Shown here piece by piece: positions 16,974-26,257 of a stretch of DNA of 64,000 nucleotides (position 1 is its first letter; the number at the start of each line of letters is the position of its first letter). Source of the DNA: Paracoccus marcusii (GTDB taxonomy: Bacteria > Pseudomonadota > Alphaproteobacteria > Rhodobacterales > Rhodobacteraceae). The position numbers and the translations under genes were made by a program. The stretch spans positions 1,803,501 to 1,867,500 of the forward strand of contig NZ_CP117466.1 of NCBI RefSeq assembly GCF_028621715.1. The letters are read 5' to 3'. Under the pieces are notes generated by a model. That model saw nothing but the letters and a program-made list of their open reading frames with translations. It made no database searches and was not told where the DNA came from.

Positions 16974-17309
16974 TCAGGCCAGCGGAGGGCCGCGGGCGCG
17001 GGCAGGGCGGGCGACGCCCTGCGGCCGGGGAACGTCCGCGTCGGACGCGGCGATGATCGAGACGGCCTGCGGCGGGACGGGCCTCGCGGGCGTGCGGTAC
17101 CAGGGATCGGCGTCCGGCAGTGGTGATGTCGCCTGCGGTCCGGTCGGGGCCTTGGAGGTCAGGACTGCGACCTGGGCCGGGCTGTCGGAATACAGCCGCT
17201 GCTCCTCGGTCAGGCGCAGGAACTGCGGCCCCAGTTCGACCGAGGCAGGCGCCGTCGCCCCGTACAGCGCAAGCTGCACGATGCTGGCCACCAGGACCAG
17301 AACGCGCAT
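16974..17309 (-). CDS. Hypothetical exported protein
   Basis: A 111-residue frame starting MRVLVLVASIVQLALYG at 17309, which looks like a signal peptide or anchor helix, followed by a hydrophilic segment (ELGPQFLRLTEEQRLYSDSP) and a Pro/Ala/Arg-rich tail. No family is recognised. It lies between the Mrp operon and the TctE kinase, on the same strand as both, but is separated by about 100 bp or more from each. The leader is convincing. The low-complexity tail could be read-through of an accidental frame, so it may be shorter or not expressed. Confidence 0.45.
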   Translation of the reverse strand: MRVLVLVASIVQLALYGATAPASVELGPQFLRLTEEQRLYSDSPAQVAVLTSKAPTGPQATSPLPDADPWYRTPARPVPPQAVSIIAASDADVPRPQGVARPARARGPPLA

Positions 17310-17406
17310 GATGCACGCCAAGGGTGTCCGCTGTCCGTCCATGGCGCGGATATTGCAGACGCCGCCGGGGCGATGCAAGGGCGGGTGGGGGGCGCAGACG
17401 CGTTTG

Positions 17407-18768
17407 TCACCCCACCGGCAGGTGCAGTTCGGCCCGCAGGCCGCGCCCCTGCGCCCCCGCGCGCAGCCGCAAGGTCCCGCCGAACAGCTGCGCGATCTCG
17501 GTCACGATGGACAGGCCCAGGCCGCTGCCGCCGGGCCGCGCCTCGGCCGACGCGCCGCGGGTAAAGCGCGAGGTCAGCTGGTCCATCGCCGGGGCGGCGA
17601 TGCCGGGGCCGTCATCCTCGACCGAGATCACCGCCGTGCCGTCCTGCCGCGCGACGCGGACGGTGACCTCTGCCCCGCGGCCGGCATAGGCCAGCGCGTT
17701 GTCGACCAGGTTCTTCAGCGCCTCGGCCAGCAGGACGGGTTCGGCGCGCACGACGACGGGCTGGCCGTCATAGCCCAGGTCGATCCCCGCACCGGCGGCG
17801 CGGGGGATCATCTCTCCGGTCAGATCGCGGGCCAGGGCGTGGGCATCCAGCGGCGCGACCATCGGATGGCCCGCGGCCGCATCGACCCGCGCCAGCAGCA
17901 GCAGCTGCGCCAAGATCCGTTCGGCATCGGCCAGCGCCGCGTCGCCCTTGGCCACCGCCGATCGCGCGGCCTGCGCGTCGCCCGCCCGCTGCGCCAGGGT
18001 CAGCTGGGTGCGGATCACCGCCAGCGGCGTGCGAAGCTGATGGCTGGCATTGCCGGTGAAGTTGCGCAGCGCCGACAGCGCCGTGGCCAGCCGCACCATG
18101 AACGAGTTCATCGCCGCGACCAGGTCCTGGACCTCCTGCGGGACGTCGGTGGGCAGGGGGGACAGGTCGTCCGCGCGCCGCGCGCTGATCGCGTCGCCCA
18201 GCCTGTTCAGCGGGCGCAGCGCCAGCGGCACCGCGATCCAGATGATCGCCGCCGCCCCGCAGATCATCAGCGCCAACCTGGCCGCCGAGCGCAGCAGGAT
18301 CGCCTGCGACAGCTGGTTCCGCGCCAGCTTGGATTCCGCGACCGTCACGCGGAACGGGATGGATTCGATGCCCGTCGACACGGTCCGCGCCAGCGTGATG
18401 ACCCGGATCGGCGCACCGGCGAACACCGCATCCGCATAGCCCGCCCCATCCGCGCCCGGTTCGGCCAGCGGCAGGTCGGCATAGCCGGTCATGAACCCGC
18501 CCGGCCCGTCGACGCGATAGAACACGCTGTCCTGCGCGGTCGAGGTCAGCATCTCCAGCGCGGAATAGGGGATGTCGGCCTGCAGGGCGGCATCGTCGCC
18601 CACCGTCACCCGTTCCGCGATGGCCAGCGCCGATCCGGTCAGCACCCGGTCGGACACGGCGCGCGCGGTGGACACGGCCTCGGACCAGGTGTCGGCCATC
18701 GCCAGCGTGCCCAGGGCGGCCGTGGCCGCCAGCAGCCAGGCCAGCAGGCGGCGGCGCAGCGATCCCAT
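17407..18768 (-). CDS. tctE: Sensor histidine kinase, TctE family
   Basis: A 453-residue membrane kinase. An N-terminal transmembrane helix (about 8-26), a periplasmic 2CSK_N-type sensor domain (about 27-160), a second helix (about 163-183), a HAMP-like linker, a dimerisation domain with the phospho-acceptor His243 (NASHQLRTPL), and a HATPase domain with NLVDNALAYA, EDDGPGIA and GGSGLGLSIV are visible. It follows the response regulator gene by 6 bp in the same operon. TctDE-type systems sense carboxylates outside the cell and switch on TctCBA. That transporter lies just beyond the divergent promoter here, which supports the same role. Confidence 0.92.
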   Translation of the reverse strand: MGSLRRRLLAWLLAATAALGTLAMADTWSEAVSTARAVSDRVLTGSALAIAERVTVGDDAALQADIPYSALEMLTSTAQDSVFYRVDGPGGFMTGYADLPLAEPGADGAGYADAVFAGAPIRVITLARTVSTGIESIPFRVTVAESKLARNQLSQAILLRSAARLALMICGAAAIIWIAVPLALRPLNRLGDAISARRADDLSPLPTDVPQEVQDLVAAMNSFMVRLATALSALRNFTGNASHQLRTPLAVIRTQLTLAQRAGDAQAARSAVAKGDAALADAERILAQLLLLARVDAAAGHPMVAPLDAHALARDLTGEMIPRAAGAGIDLGYDGQPVVVRAEPVLLAEALKNLVDNALAYAGRGAEVTVRVARQDGTAVISVEDDGPGIAAPAMDQLTSRFTRGASAEARPGGSGLGLSIVTEIAQLFGGTLRLRAGAQGRGLRAELHLPVG

Positions 18769-18774
18769 CGGCGC

Positions 18775-19443
18775 TCAGACGCCCTTGTCGATGTAATAGC
18801 CGATGCCCCGCGCGGTGCGCAGCTGCACCCCGTGGGGCGCCAGCCTGCGGCGCAGGCGGCTGGCATATTGCTCGATCGCGTTGTCCGACAGGGTATCCTC
18901 CAGCGAGGTCATGGACTGCATGATCGTCTCCTTGGGGACGACCTTGCCGGCGCGCATGAACAGCAGTTCCAGCAGCGCATGTTCGCGGGCGGGCAGGTCC
19001 ATCGGCTGCCCCTCGGCCAGGAAACGGCGCGCGGTCAGGTCCAGCATGACGCCGCCGATCGTGACCTCGGCCGCGCGCAGGCCCGCCTGGCGGCGCAGCA
19101 GCGACCGGACGCGGGCCTCGAACTCGGTGATCTCGAAGGGTTTGACCATGTAGTCGTCGGCCCCCAGATCCAGGCCCCGGACGCGTTCCTCGGGCGTGCC
19201 GCGGGCGGTCAGGATCATCACCGCAGCCGGGTCGCGGCGTGTGCGCATGCGGCGCAGCACCTCCAGCCCGTCCATCTGCGGCAGGTTCAGGTCCAGGATC
19301 ACCAGGTCGAACCGCTCCGCCGCGATCAGCGCCTCGGCCGAGGCGCCGTCATCGACGTGATCGACGGCATGCCCCGCACCGGCCAGAAGCTGCACCAGCC
19401 CGTCGGCCAGCGCCGCGTTGTCCTCGACCAGCAGAATGCGCAT
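18775..19443 (-). CDS. tctD: Response regulator, OmpR/TctD family
   Basis: A 222-residue regulator. The receiver domain has the acidic pair EDN, phospho-acceptor Asp51 (ILDLNLPQMDG), the switch Thr/Ser region and Lys101 (YMVKPF). The C-terminal winged helix ends RTARGIGYYIDKG. The start ATG at 19443 gives the canonical [15 protein letters not shown] beginning. It is divergent from the binding-protein gene and is probably autoregulated together with the transport genes across the roughly 100-bp spacer. Confidence 0.93.
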   Translation of the reverse strand: MRILLVEDNAALADGLVQLLAGAGHAVDHVDDGASAEALIAAERFDLVILDLNLPQMDGLEVLRRMRTRRDPAAVMILTARGTPEERVRGLDLGADDYMVKPFEITEFEARVRSLLRRQAGLRAAEVTIGGVMLDLTARRFLAEGQPMDLPAREHALLELLFMRAGKVVPKETIMQSMTSLEDTLSDNAIEQYASRLRRRLAPHGVQLRTARGIGYYIDKGV

Positions 19444-19542
19444 CGACCGTCCCCCCGGCGGCGATCTTAGGGCCGCGCGGGCCGGGCAGGCAAGGGCGCG
19501 CGGCCCGCTTGTCCGGCGGGGCGGCGGGTGCCACGATGCGCC

Positions 19543-20634
19543 ATGCTGGTGCGCATGATTCCCCGCCTGTCCTGCGTTGCGCTGATCCTGTCCGTCATCG
19601 CCGGGGCGGCGGCGGCCGACACGCTGCGGTTTCCCGCGCCCTCGGGCGCGCAGGACCAGCCGCTGCGCCTTTACATGTCGCTGGACGAGGATCTGGCCCG
19701 CCCGCTGATCCAGGGGTTCCAGGCGCTGAACCCCGACATCGCCGTCGAATACCAGGACCTGCTGACCGGCCAGATCTTTGCGCGCATCACCGAAGAGACA
19801 GATGCCGGCGGCACCACCGCGGATCTGGCGTTCTCCTCGGCGATGGACCTGCAGATCAAGCTGGCCAATGACGGCTATGCCCAGGCGGTGGCCACGCCGT
19901 CCTCGGCCGACTGGCCGCGCTGGGCGAACTGGCGCGACACGGCCTATGCGATCACGTTCGAACCCGCCGTCCTGGTCTATCACAAGCCCAGCTTCCGCGA
20001 CCGCCAGCCCCCCGCGACCCGGTTCGAGCTGCTGGACTGGCTGGATCATGGCGGGGCGGCGGTGCAGGGGCGCATCGGCACCTATGACATCGCGCTGTCG
20101 GGGGTGGGATACCTGTTCCTGGCCCGCGACCAGGAGCATTTCTTCGACATCTGGAACCTGGGCCAGGCGATGGGTCGCGCGGGCGTCCAGCAGTTCGCGA
20201 CCTCGCGCGAGATCCTGGAACGCGTGGCCGACGGGCGGCTGGCGGTCGGATACAACATCCTGGGGTCCTATGCCGCGGACTGGGCGCGGCAGGAGCCGGA
20301 CGTGGGCCTGCTGTTGCCGCGCGACTTCACCGTGGTCGTGTCGCGGGTGGCGCTGGTGCCGCGTGCGGCGGCGCGGCCCGACCTGGGCGCGGCCTTCCTG
20401 GCCTTCCTGATGTCGCGCGAGGGCCAGACTATCCTGGCCGAGGAGCTGCGCCTGCCCGCCGTCAGCCTGGAGGTGTCGTCGGGCGCGGACGGCATGCCCC
20501 CGGCGCTGGGCGCGCAGCTGCGCCCCGTGGCGATCAGCCCCGGCCTGCTGGCCTATCTGGACCAGTCGCGCCGTGCCCGGCTGATCGCGCGATGGCAGCA
20601 GGCGCTGTCCCCGCCGGAGCCGGGCCAGGAATAA
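19543..20634 (+). CDS. ABC-type extracellular solute-binding protein without a partner permease
   Basis: A 363-residue periplasmic binding protein resembling the Fe3+/polyamine (AfuA/PotD) class. A signal peptide (LSCVALILSVIAGAAAADT) precedes a mature domain with RLYMSLDEDLARPLIQGFQALNP and the TSREILERVADGRLAVGYNILGSY motif. Start choice is uncertain: GTG 19528, ATG 19543 and ATG 19555 are all in frame with no strong ribosome site; 19543 is used. No ABC permease or ATPase lies next to it. It sits between TctDE and TctCBA on the transporter side, so it may act as a periplasmic co-sensor for the kinase or widen ligand capture (inference). Confidence 0.83.
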   Translation: MLVRMIPRLSCVALILSVIAGAAAADTLRFPAPSGAQDQPLRLYMSLDEDLARPLIQGFQALNPDIAVEYQDLLTGQIFARITEETDAGGTTADLAFSSAMDLQIKLANDGYAQAVATPSSADWPRWANWRDTAYAITFEPAVLVYHKPSFRDRQPPATRFELLDWLDHGGAAVQGRIGTYDIALSGVGYLFLARDQEHFFDIWNLGQAMGRAGVQQFATSREILERVADGRLAVGYNILGSYAADWARQEPDVGLLLPRDFTVVVSRVALVPRAAARPDLGAAFLAFLMSREGQTILAEELRLPAVSLEVSSGADGMPPALGAQLRPVAISPGLLAYLDQSRRARLIARWQQALSPPEPGQE

Positions 20635-20718
20635 TCGCGCCGATGTCAGCTTTGCGTCAGGTTGGCGTGTCAGGATGCCCGTTGCCGGGTGGAGGCCCGG
20701 CCAATGGGGAGGACTATC

Positions 20719-21663
20719 TTGAAACACGCGATTCTTGCGGGCCTGTTCACCGCGGCCCTGGCCGTTCCGGCGCTGGCCACCGACTATACCATCCTGGCGC
20801 CTGCCGCACCGGGCGGCGGCTGGGACCAGACCGCCCGCACCATGCAGGAGGTCCTGCAGGCCGAGGGCATCTCTGATTCCGTGCAGGTCCAGAACGTTCC
20901 GGGCGCCGGCGGCACCGTGGGTCTGGCGCAGTTCGCGTCCTCGGCCACCGGAAAGGCCGACCAGCTGATCGTGGGCGGCTATGTGATGGTCGGGGCGATC
21001 CTGACCAACGCCTCGCCCGTGTCGCTGGCCGACGTGACGCCCATCGCCCGCCTGACCGGCGAATACGAGGCGATCGTGGTGCCCACCGCATCCGAGATCC
21101 AGGACATCAACCAGCTGGTCGAGATGCTGAAGGCCGATCCCGGCTCCGTCAGCTGGGCCGGCGGTTCGGCGGGCGGCGCGGACCACATCGCGGTCGGCCT
21201 TCTGGCCAACGCCGCCGATGTCGACCCGACCGCGATCAACTACATCGCCTATTCCGGTGGCGGCGAGGCACTGGCCGCGATCCTGGGCAACCAGGTGACC
21301 GCGGGCATCTCCAGCCTTGGCGAGTTCAAGCCGCAGGCCGATGCCGGGACGCTGCGCATCCTGGCCGTCACCTCCGAGGAGCGGATCGAGGGCGTCGACG
21401 CCCCCACCCTGACCGAGGTCGGCCTGGACGTCGTGCTGCAGAACTGGCGCATGGTCGCCGCCCCCGCAGGACTGTCCCCCGAGGACGAGGCCGCCATCGC
21501 CGCCGACATCGAGACGATGGCCAAATCGACCGCATGGCAGGAGGCGCTGGCGACCAAGGGCTGGGCCGACACCTATCTGGCGGGCGACGCGTTCCGCGCC
21601 CAGCTGGAGGAGGAGACCGCCACGACGGCCGCGGTCCTCAAGGACATCGGGCTGGTCGAATGA
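20719..21663 (+). CDS. tctC: Tripartite tricarboxylate transporter substrate-binding protein
   Basis: A 314-residue TctC/Bug-family binding protein. The TTG start at 20719 (then KHAILAGLFTAALAVPALA, a signal peptide) is preferred because GGGGAGG lies about 7 bases upstream; an ATG at 20704 overlaps that site. The ILAPAAPGGGWDQTARTM and NVPGAGGTVGLAQF motifs are the carboxylate-binding loops of the family. A 6-bp GC stem (GCCGGG/CCCGGC, 20684-20701) lies just upstream and could set mRNA stability relative to the preceding binding-protein gene. It overlaps tctB by ATGA. It captures a di- or tricarboxylate in the periplasm for TctAB. Confidence 0.94.
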   Translation: MKHAILAGLFTAALAVPALATDYTILAPAAPGGGWDQTARTMQEVLQAEGISDSVQVQNVPGAGGTVGLAQFASSATGKADQLIVGGYVMVGAILTNASPVSLADVTPIARLTGEYEAIVVPTASEIQDINQLVEMLKADPGSVSWAGGSAGGADHIAVGLLANAADVDPTAINYIAYSGGGEALAAILGNQVTAGISSLGEFKPQADAGTLRILAVTSEERIEGVDAPTLTEVGLDVVLQNWRMVAAPAGLSPEDEAAIAADIETMAKSTAWQEALATKGWADTYLAGDAFRAQLEEETATTAAVLKDIGLVE

Positions 21664-22148
21664 CGACTGCCCCGGACACGAGACGCCGCCCCGACGGGGC
21701 GGCGCTGACCGTGGCGGCCGTGCTGGCGCTGATCGCGGTCATCATTTTCCGCGACGTGGCCACGCTGCCGCAGAACCGGGGCTATTCCGGCGTCGGCCCG
21801 GCCGACGTCCCGCGCTGGATCGCCTGGGCGCTGCTGGCGCTGTCGGCCTGGACCGTCGTCGCGGCATTCCGCGACGCGCCGGCCGAACGCCCGGCCCAGG
21901 ATCCCGCGCCCATCGCCTGGATCATCGGCGGCCTGGCCGCACAGCTGGCGCTGCTGAACACGGCGGGCTTCGTCATTGCGACCGCGCTGCTGTTCGCGGC
22001 CACCGCCCGGGCCTTCGGCAAGCGCAACCTGGCGCTGACCCTGCCCATCGGGCTGATCTTCACCGGGACGATCTATCTGGTCTTCTCCCAGCTTCTGAAC
22101 CTCAGCCTTCCGGCGGGTCCGCTGGAACGCCTGATCACGGGGGGCTAA
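21660..22148 (+). CDS. tctB: Tripartite tricarboxylate transporter small membrane subunit
   Basis: A 162-residue protein with four hydrophobic segments, including [35 protein letters not shown] and [21 protein letters not shown]. Length and topology fit TctB. The start ATG overlaps the tctC stop, and the tctA ATG follows 4 bp after its stop. TctB is the small four-helix subunit that pairs with TctA. Confidence 0.93.
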   Translation: MTTAPDTRRRPDGAALTVAAVLALIAVIIFRDVATLPQNRGYSGVGPADVPRWIAWALLALSAWTVVAAFRDAPAERPAQDPAPIAWIIGGLAAQLALLNTAGFVIATALLFAATARAFGKRNLALTLPIGLIFTGTIYLVFSQLLNLSLPAGPLERLITGG

Positions 22149-22152
22149 GGGC

Positions 22153-23670
<1,518 letters not shown>

Positions 23671-23676
23671 CGCGAA

Positions 23677-23702
23677 ACCCCGGCCCGGTGACGGGCCGGG
23701 GT
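23677..23702 (+). terminator. GC hairpin after tctA
   Basis: A perfect 11-bp stem (ACCCCGGCCCG / CGGGCCGGGGT) with a GTGA loop lies 7 bp after the tctA stop. There is no downstream T run, so it may act as an RNA-end stabiliser or a Rho-assisted terminator. Confidence 0.7.
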
Positions 23703-23805
23703 CATGCACCCGGCGCAAGGCTGGGTTGACCGGATGCTGCATTGCAGAAACGGGGGTCGGACCCGATATCTCTGCTGTCACCTGATGACGGAAAGAGAGA
23801 CCGAA

Positions 23806-23967
23806 ATGACCACCCTGCGCAATGCCTGGAACCGCCTTCTGTCCGCGATGGACACTCTGGGTGCCAGCCTCGAGGCGGCCCGCGCCGTCCGCGCCCATCG
23901 CCGTCCCGCCGATGCCAGCCTGAAGCAGCTGGGCATCCGCCGCGACAGCTTTCCGACCCATATCTGA
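23806..23967 (+). CDS. DUF1127-like small protein
   Basis: A 53-residue basic protein starting MTTLRNAWNRLLSAMD. The end, ASLKQLGIRRDSFPTHI, resembles the DUF1127 signature (L..LGI.R..I) seen in short arginine-rich alphaproteobacterial proteins. An upstream AAAGAGAGA ribosome site and a terminator hairpin right after the stop make it a free-standing monocistronic gene. In other alphaproteobacteria such proteins influence phosphate/carbon metabolism and RNA turnover. No function is assigned here. Confidence 0.7.
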   Translation: MTTLRNAWNRLLSAMDTLGASLEAARAVRAHRRPADASLKQLGIRRDSFPTHI

Positions 23968-23996
23968 TCGCGGCCCCGGTCCGATCCGCCACCCGG

Positions 23997-24027
23997 CGCG
24001 CCGCCCCCCGCGGCGCGTCTTCGTGTT
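23997..24027 (+). terminator. Intrinsic terminator after the DUF1127-like gene
   Basis: Perfect 8-bp stem CGCGCCGC / GCGGCGCG around a C-rich loop (23997-24017), followed by TCTTCGTGTTT. It closes the short transcription unit. Confidence 0.65.
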
Positions 24028-24162
24028 TCCGGGTCACGGCGGCGGAAAACCGACGATTGCGTGAACAGACGCGGAAAGGTGCTGGTCCGATGGGGGGCCG
24101 TCGCCTATCGTGGCGGTCCAGGACGGCCGTGACGCCGCCTTTCATCACCTGACGAAAGTCCC

Positions 24163-25437
24163 ATGCTCCTCGAAATCGCCATTGTCCTGCTGTTGACCCT
24201 GTTCAACGGCATTCTTGCCATGTCCGAACTTGCCATCGTCTCTGCCCGGCCCGCCCGGCTCAAGACCATGGCCCAGCAGGGCAGCCGGGGGGCCGCGACC
24301 GCGCTGGACCTGGCCGCCGATCCGGGCCGGTTCCTGTCCAGCGTCCAGATCGGCATCACGCTGGTGGGCGTGCTGTCGGGCGCCTTCTCGGGCGCGACAC
24401 TGGGCACGCGCCTGGCCACCGCCCTGGTCGCGGGGGGCATGCAGCCCGCATTGGCCCATACGCTGGCCGTGGGCGGCGTGGTCGTCGCCATCACCTATCT
24501 GTCGCTGATCGTCGGGGAACTGGTCCCCAAGCAGATCGCCCTGCGCGCCCCCGAGGCCGTTGCCGCGCGCATCGCGCCGCTGATCCGGATGATCTCGCGC
24601 ATCGCGGCGCCGGTGGTCTGGGTGCTGGACCGGTCGGGGCGGGTGCTGCTGGCCCTGCTGGGCCAATCGGGCAAGGCCGAGAGCAGCATGTCCGACGAGG
24701 AGATCAAGGTCATGCTGGCCGAGGCGCACAACGCCGGCGTCATCGCCCCGGCCGAGAACGAGATGATCGCCGGCGTCATGCGCATCGCCGACCGCACCGC
24801 GCGCGGCCTGATGACCCCCCGCCACGAGGTGTTGATCGCCGACGCGAACGCCACCCCCGACGATCTGGCGCAGGTCTTCCGCACCGGCCATCGCTCTCGC
24901 ATCCTGCTGCGGGACGGGGCCGATGACGACATCGTCGGCGTCATCCATGCCCGCGACCTGATCCGCCTGCAGGCCGATCCCGCCGCCGACCCGCGCGCGC
25001 TGATCCAGGCGGTGCCCGTCGTGCGCGACGGTCTGCCGGCGCTGAACGTGATCGAGCAGCTGAAATCCTCGCCCGCGCACATGCTGCTGGTCTTTGACGA
25101 ATACGGGCATTTCGAGGGTGTGATCACCGCGATGGACGTGCTGGAAGCCATCGCTGGCGACTTCCCCGACCCCGGAGAGGACGAGCCCAAGGCCGTCCGG
25201 CGCGACGATGGCAGCTGGCTGATCGCGGGCTGGATGCCGGTGGACGAGTTTTCCGACCTGCTGGGCGTCCCGTTGCCCGAGGATCGCGATTACGAATCCG
25301 TGGCCGGCCTGGTTCTTGACCTTGCGGGCGTCCTGCCCGAGGTGGGCGCCCACGTGACCCTGTCGCCCTGGCGGATCGAGGTGGTGGACCTGGACGGCCG
25401 CCGCATCGACAAGCTGCTGGTCGCCCGCATCGACTGA
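24163..25437 (+). CDS. CNNM/HlyC-type membrane protein with CBS pair
   Basis: A 424-residue hemolysin-family protein. It has an N-terminal DUF21 transmembrane domain (about 1-160, MLLEIAIVLLLTLFNGILAMSELAIVS), a CBS-domain pair (about 215-330, MTPRHEVLIAD and ITAMDVLEAIAGD), and a C-terminal CorC/HlyC domain (about 345-424, WLIAGWMPVDEFSDLLG). Members act in Mg2+/Co2+ efflux or membrane ion homeostasis rather than as true hemolysins. It stands alone, with no operon partner evident. Confidence 0.9.
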   Translation: MLLEIAIVLLLTLFNGILAMSELAIVSARPARLKTMAQQGSRGAATALDLAADPGRFLSSVQIGITLVGVLSGAFSGATLGTRLATALVAGGMQPALAHTLAVGGVVVAITYLSLIVGELVPKQIALRAPEAVAARIAPLIRMISRIAAPVVWVLDRSGRVLLALLGQSGKAESSMSDEEIKVMLAEAHNAGVIAPAENEMIAGVMRIADRTARGLMTPRHEVLIADANATPDDLAQVFRTGHRSRILLRDGADDDIVGVIHARDLIRLQADPAADPRALIQAVPVVRDGLPALNVIEQLKSSPAHMLLVFDEYGHFEGVITAMDVLEAIAGDFPDPGEDEPKAVRRDDGSWLIAGWMPVDEFSDLLGVPLPEDRDYESVAGLVLDLAGVLPEVGAHVTLSPWRIEVVDLDGRRIDKLLVARID

Positions 25438-25452
25438 CGAACGCCAGAACCG

Positions 25453-25818
25453 ATGTCCGCCCCGCCGAACGCCGCATCCCATAACGGCCTCAGGACCGTT
25501 GTCCTGAGGCTGTGGGCCGTCTGCGCGGTCCTGCTGCTGGTCGCGGCGGTTGCGGTTTCCCATCCGGCCTGGCAACGGCAGGTGCCGCATCTGTCTGGCG
25601 ACCGCCTGTCACAGCTCGGCCTGCCCGCGACCGTCGCGCTGGTCGACCGTCAGGGCGTGCCGGTGGTGCCGTCACCCGCCGCGGGGGCCGATCCGGAACC
25701 GTTTTCGCCGCCGCCCCCGCGTGCGCCCGTCAGGCTGGTCCTGCCGCAGGCACGCCGCGCCGCACCCCCGCGGCCTGTCCGGCGGACGCGCAGGCCCCGC
25801 GCGCCGCCACGCCCCTGA
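25453..25818 (+). CDS. Hypothetical protein with one membrane helix and a Pro/Arg-rich tail
   Basis: A 121-residue frame beginning 15 bp after the CNNM gene. It contains one clear transmembrane helix (LWAVCAVLLLVAAVAVS, about 20-36), a middle segment with GDRLSQLGLPATVALVDRQG, and a Pro/Arg-rich C-terminus. No family is recognised. A perfect 10-bp hairpin lies inside its first 20 codons (25487-25510), and other frames are also open here, so the start could be further downstream or the frame could be accidental. Confidence 0.5.
   Translation: MSAPPNAASHNGLRTVVLRLWAVCAVLLLVAAVAVSHPAWQRQVPHLSGDRLSQLGLPATVALVDRQGVPVVPSPAAGADPEPFSPPPPRAPVRLVLPQARRAAPPRPVRRTRRPRAPPRP
25487..25510 (+). terminator. 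Perfect hairpin downstream of the CNNM gene
   Basis: GCCTCAGGAC-CGTT-GTCCTGAGGC forms a perfect 10-bp stem with a 4-base loop 50 bp after the CNNM stop. No T run follows. It may end or process the upstream transcript, or attenuate the small gene it overlaps. Confidence 0.5.
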
Positions 25819-25890
25819 AACAATGACGATCTGAACGGACACCGCCCCGGCGGGCGGTTCGTCGCGACCTCATTCTTTCAGGACATCCAG

Positions 25891-26079
25891 ATGACAAAGA
25901 TGAACCAAGACCGGGCGGCCACGCCCCCGGCACCGACCGACATGGACGCGCAACCCGGCCCGGTCGATGACTGGCGCCTGGTGCAACCCCCGACCACGCC
26001 GCACAGCGTCCTGCTGCACTGGGCGATCTTCGCGCTGGTGTTCGGCGGGGTGATCGGTGCCCTCGTGCTGATCTATTGA
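25891..26079 (+). CDS. Small hypothetical membrane protein
   Basis: A 62-residue protein with a hydrophilic Pro/Asp-rich N-terminus and one C-terminal transmembrane helix (LLHWAIFALVFGGVIGALVLIY). A CAGGA site precedes the ATG. No family is recognised. It lies between another small one-helix protein and the RTX gene, on the same strand. Confidence 0.55.
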   Translation: MTKMNQDRAATPPAPTDMDAQPGPVDDWRLVQPPTTPHSVLLHWAIFALVFGGVIGALVLIY

Positions 26080-26101
26080 CCGGCGCGGCATGGTGCGGCG
26101 G

Positions 26102-26257
26102 GGCCGTGCCATGCCCGTGGCCTGTAGAAAAGGACAACTCTCAATTGGGCAGCGTTTTGGACTAAACCGACATAAGTCAGCGGGTGCGAATCGCCGGGCA
26201 GAAGCCCTCAGCGACCCGCGGCATGTGATGTAACCAGCGACATTGTGAGGACTATCC
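26102..26257 (+). promoter_or_regulatory. Structured leader of the RTX-Hint gene
   Basis: The first part is AT-rich relative to the genome and may hold the promoter. It is followed by a foldable segment around 26183-26217 in which a GGGC-AGAA-GCCC hairpin is nested inside an outer GGGT/ACCC pairing. A GAGG ribosome site lies just before the ATG. The leader is likely untranslated; no known riboswitch consensus is seen. Confidence 0.4.

Noticed and set aside
13926..17126. A 1066-codon open frame on the plus strand opposite the Mrp operon
   Set aside because: It is Gln/Arg/His-rich with no domains and lies exactly opposite strong membrane-protein genes. Such frames arise from high GC at third codon positions.
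16633..19470. A 945-codon plus-strand frame across tctE and tctD
   Set aside because: No recognisable domain; it is complementary to intact kinase and regulator genes.
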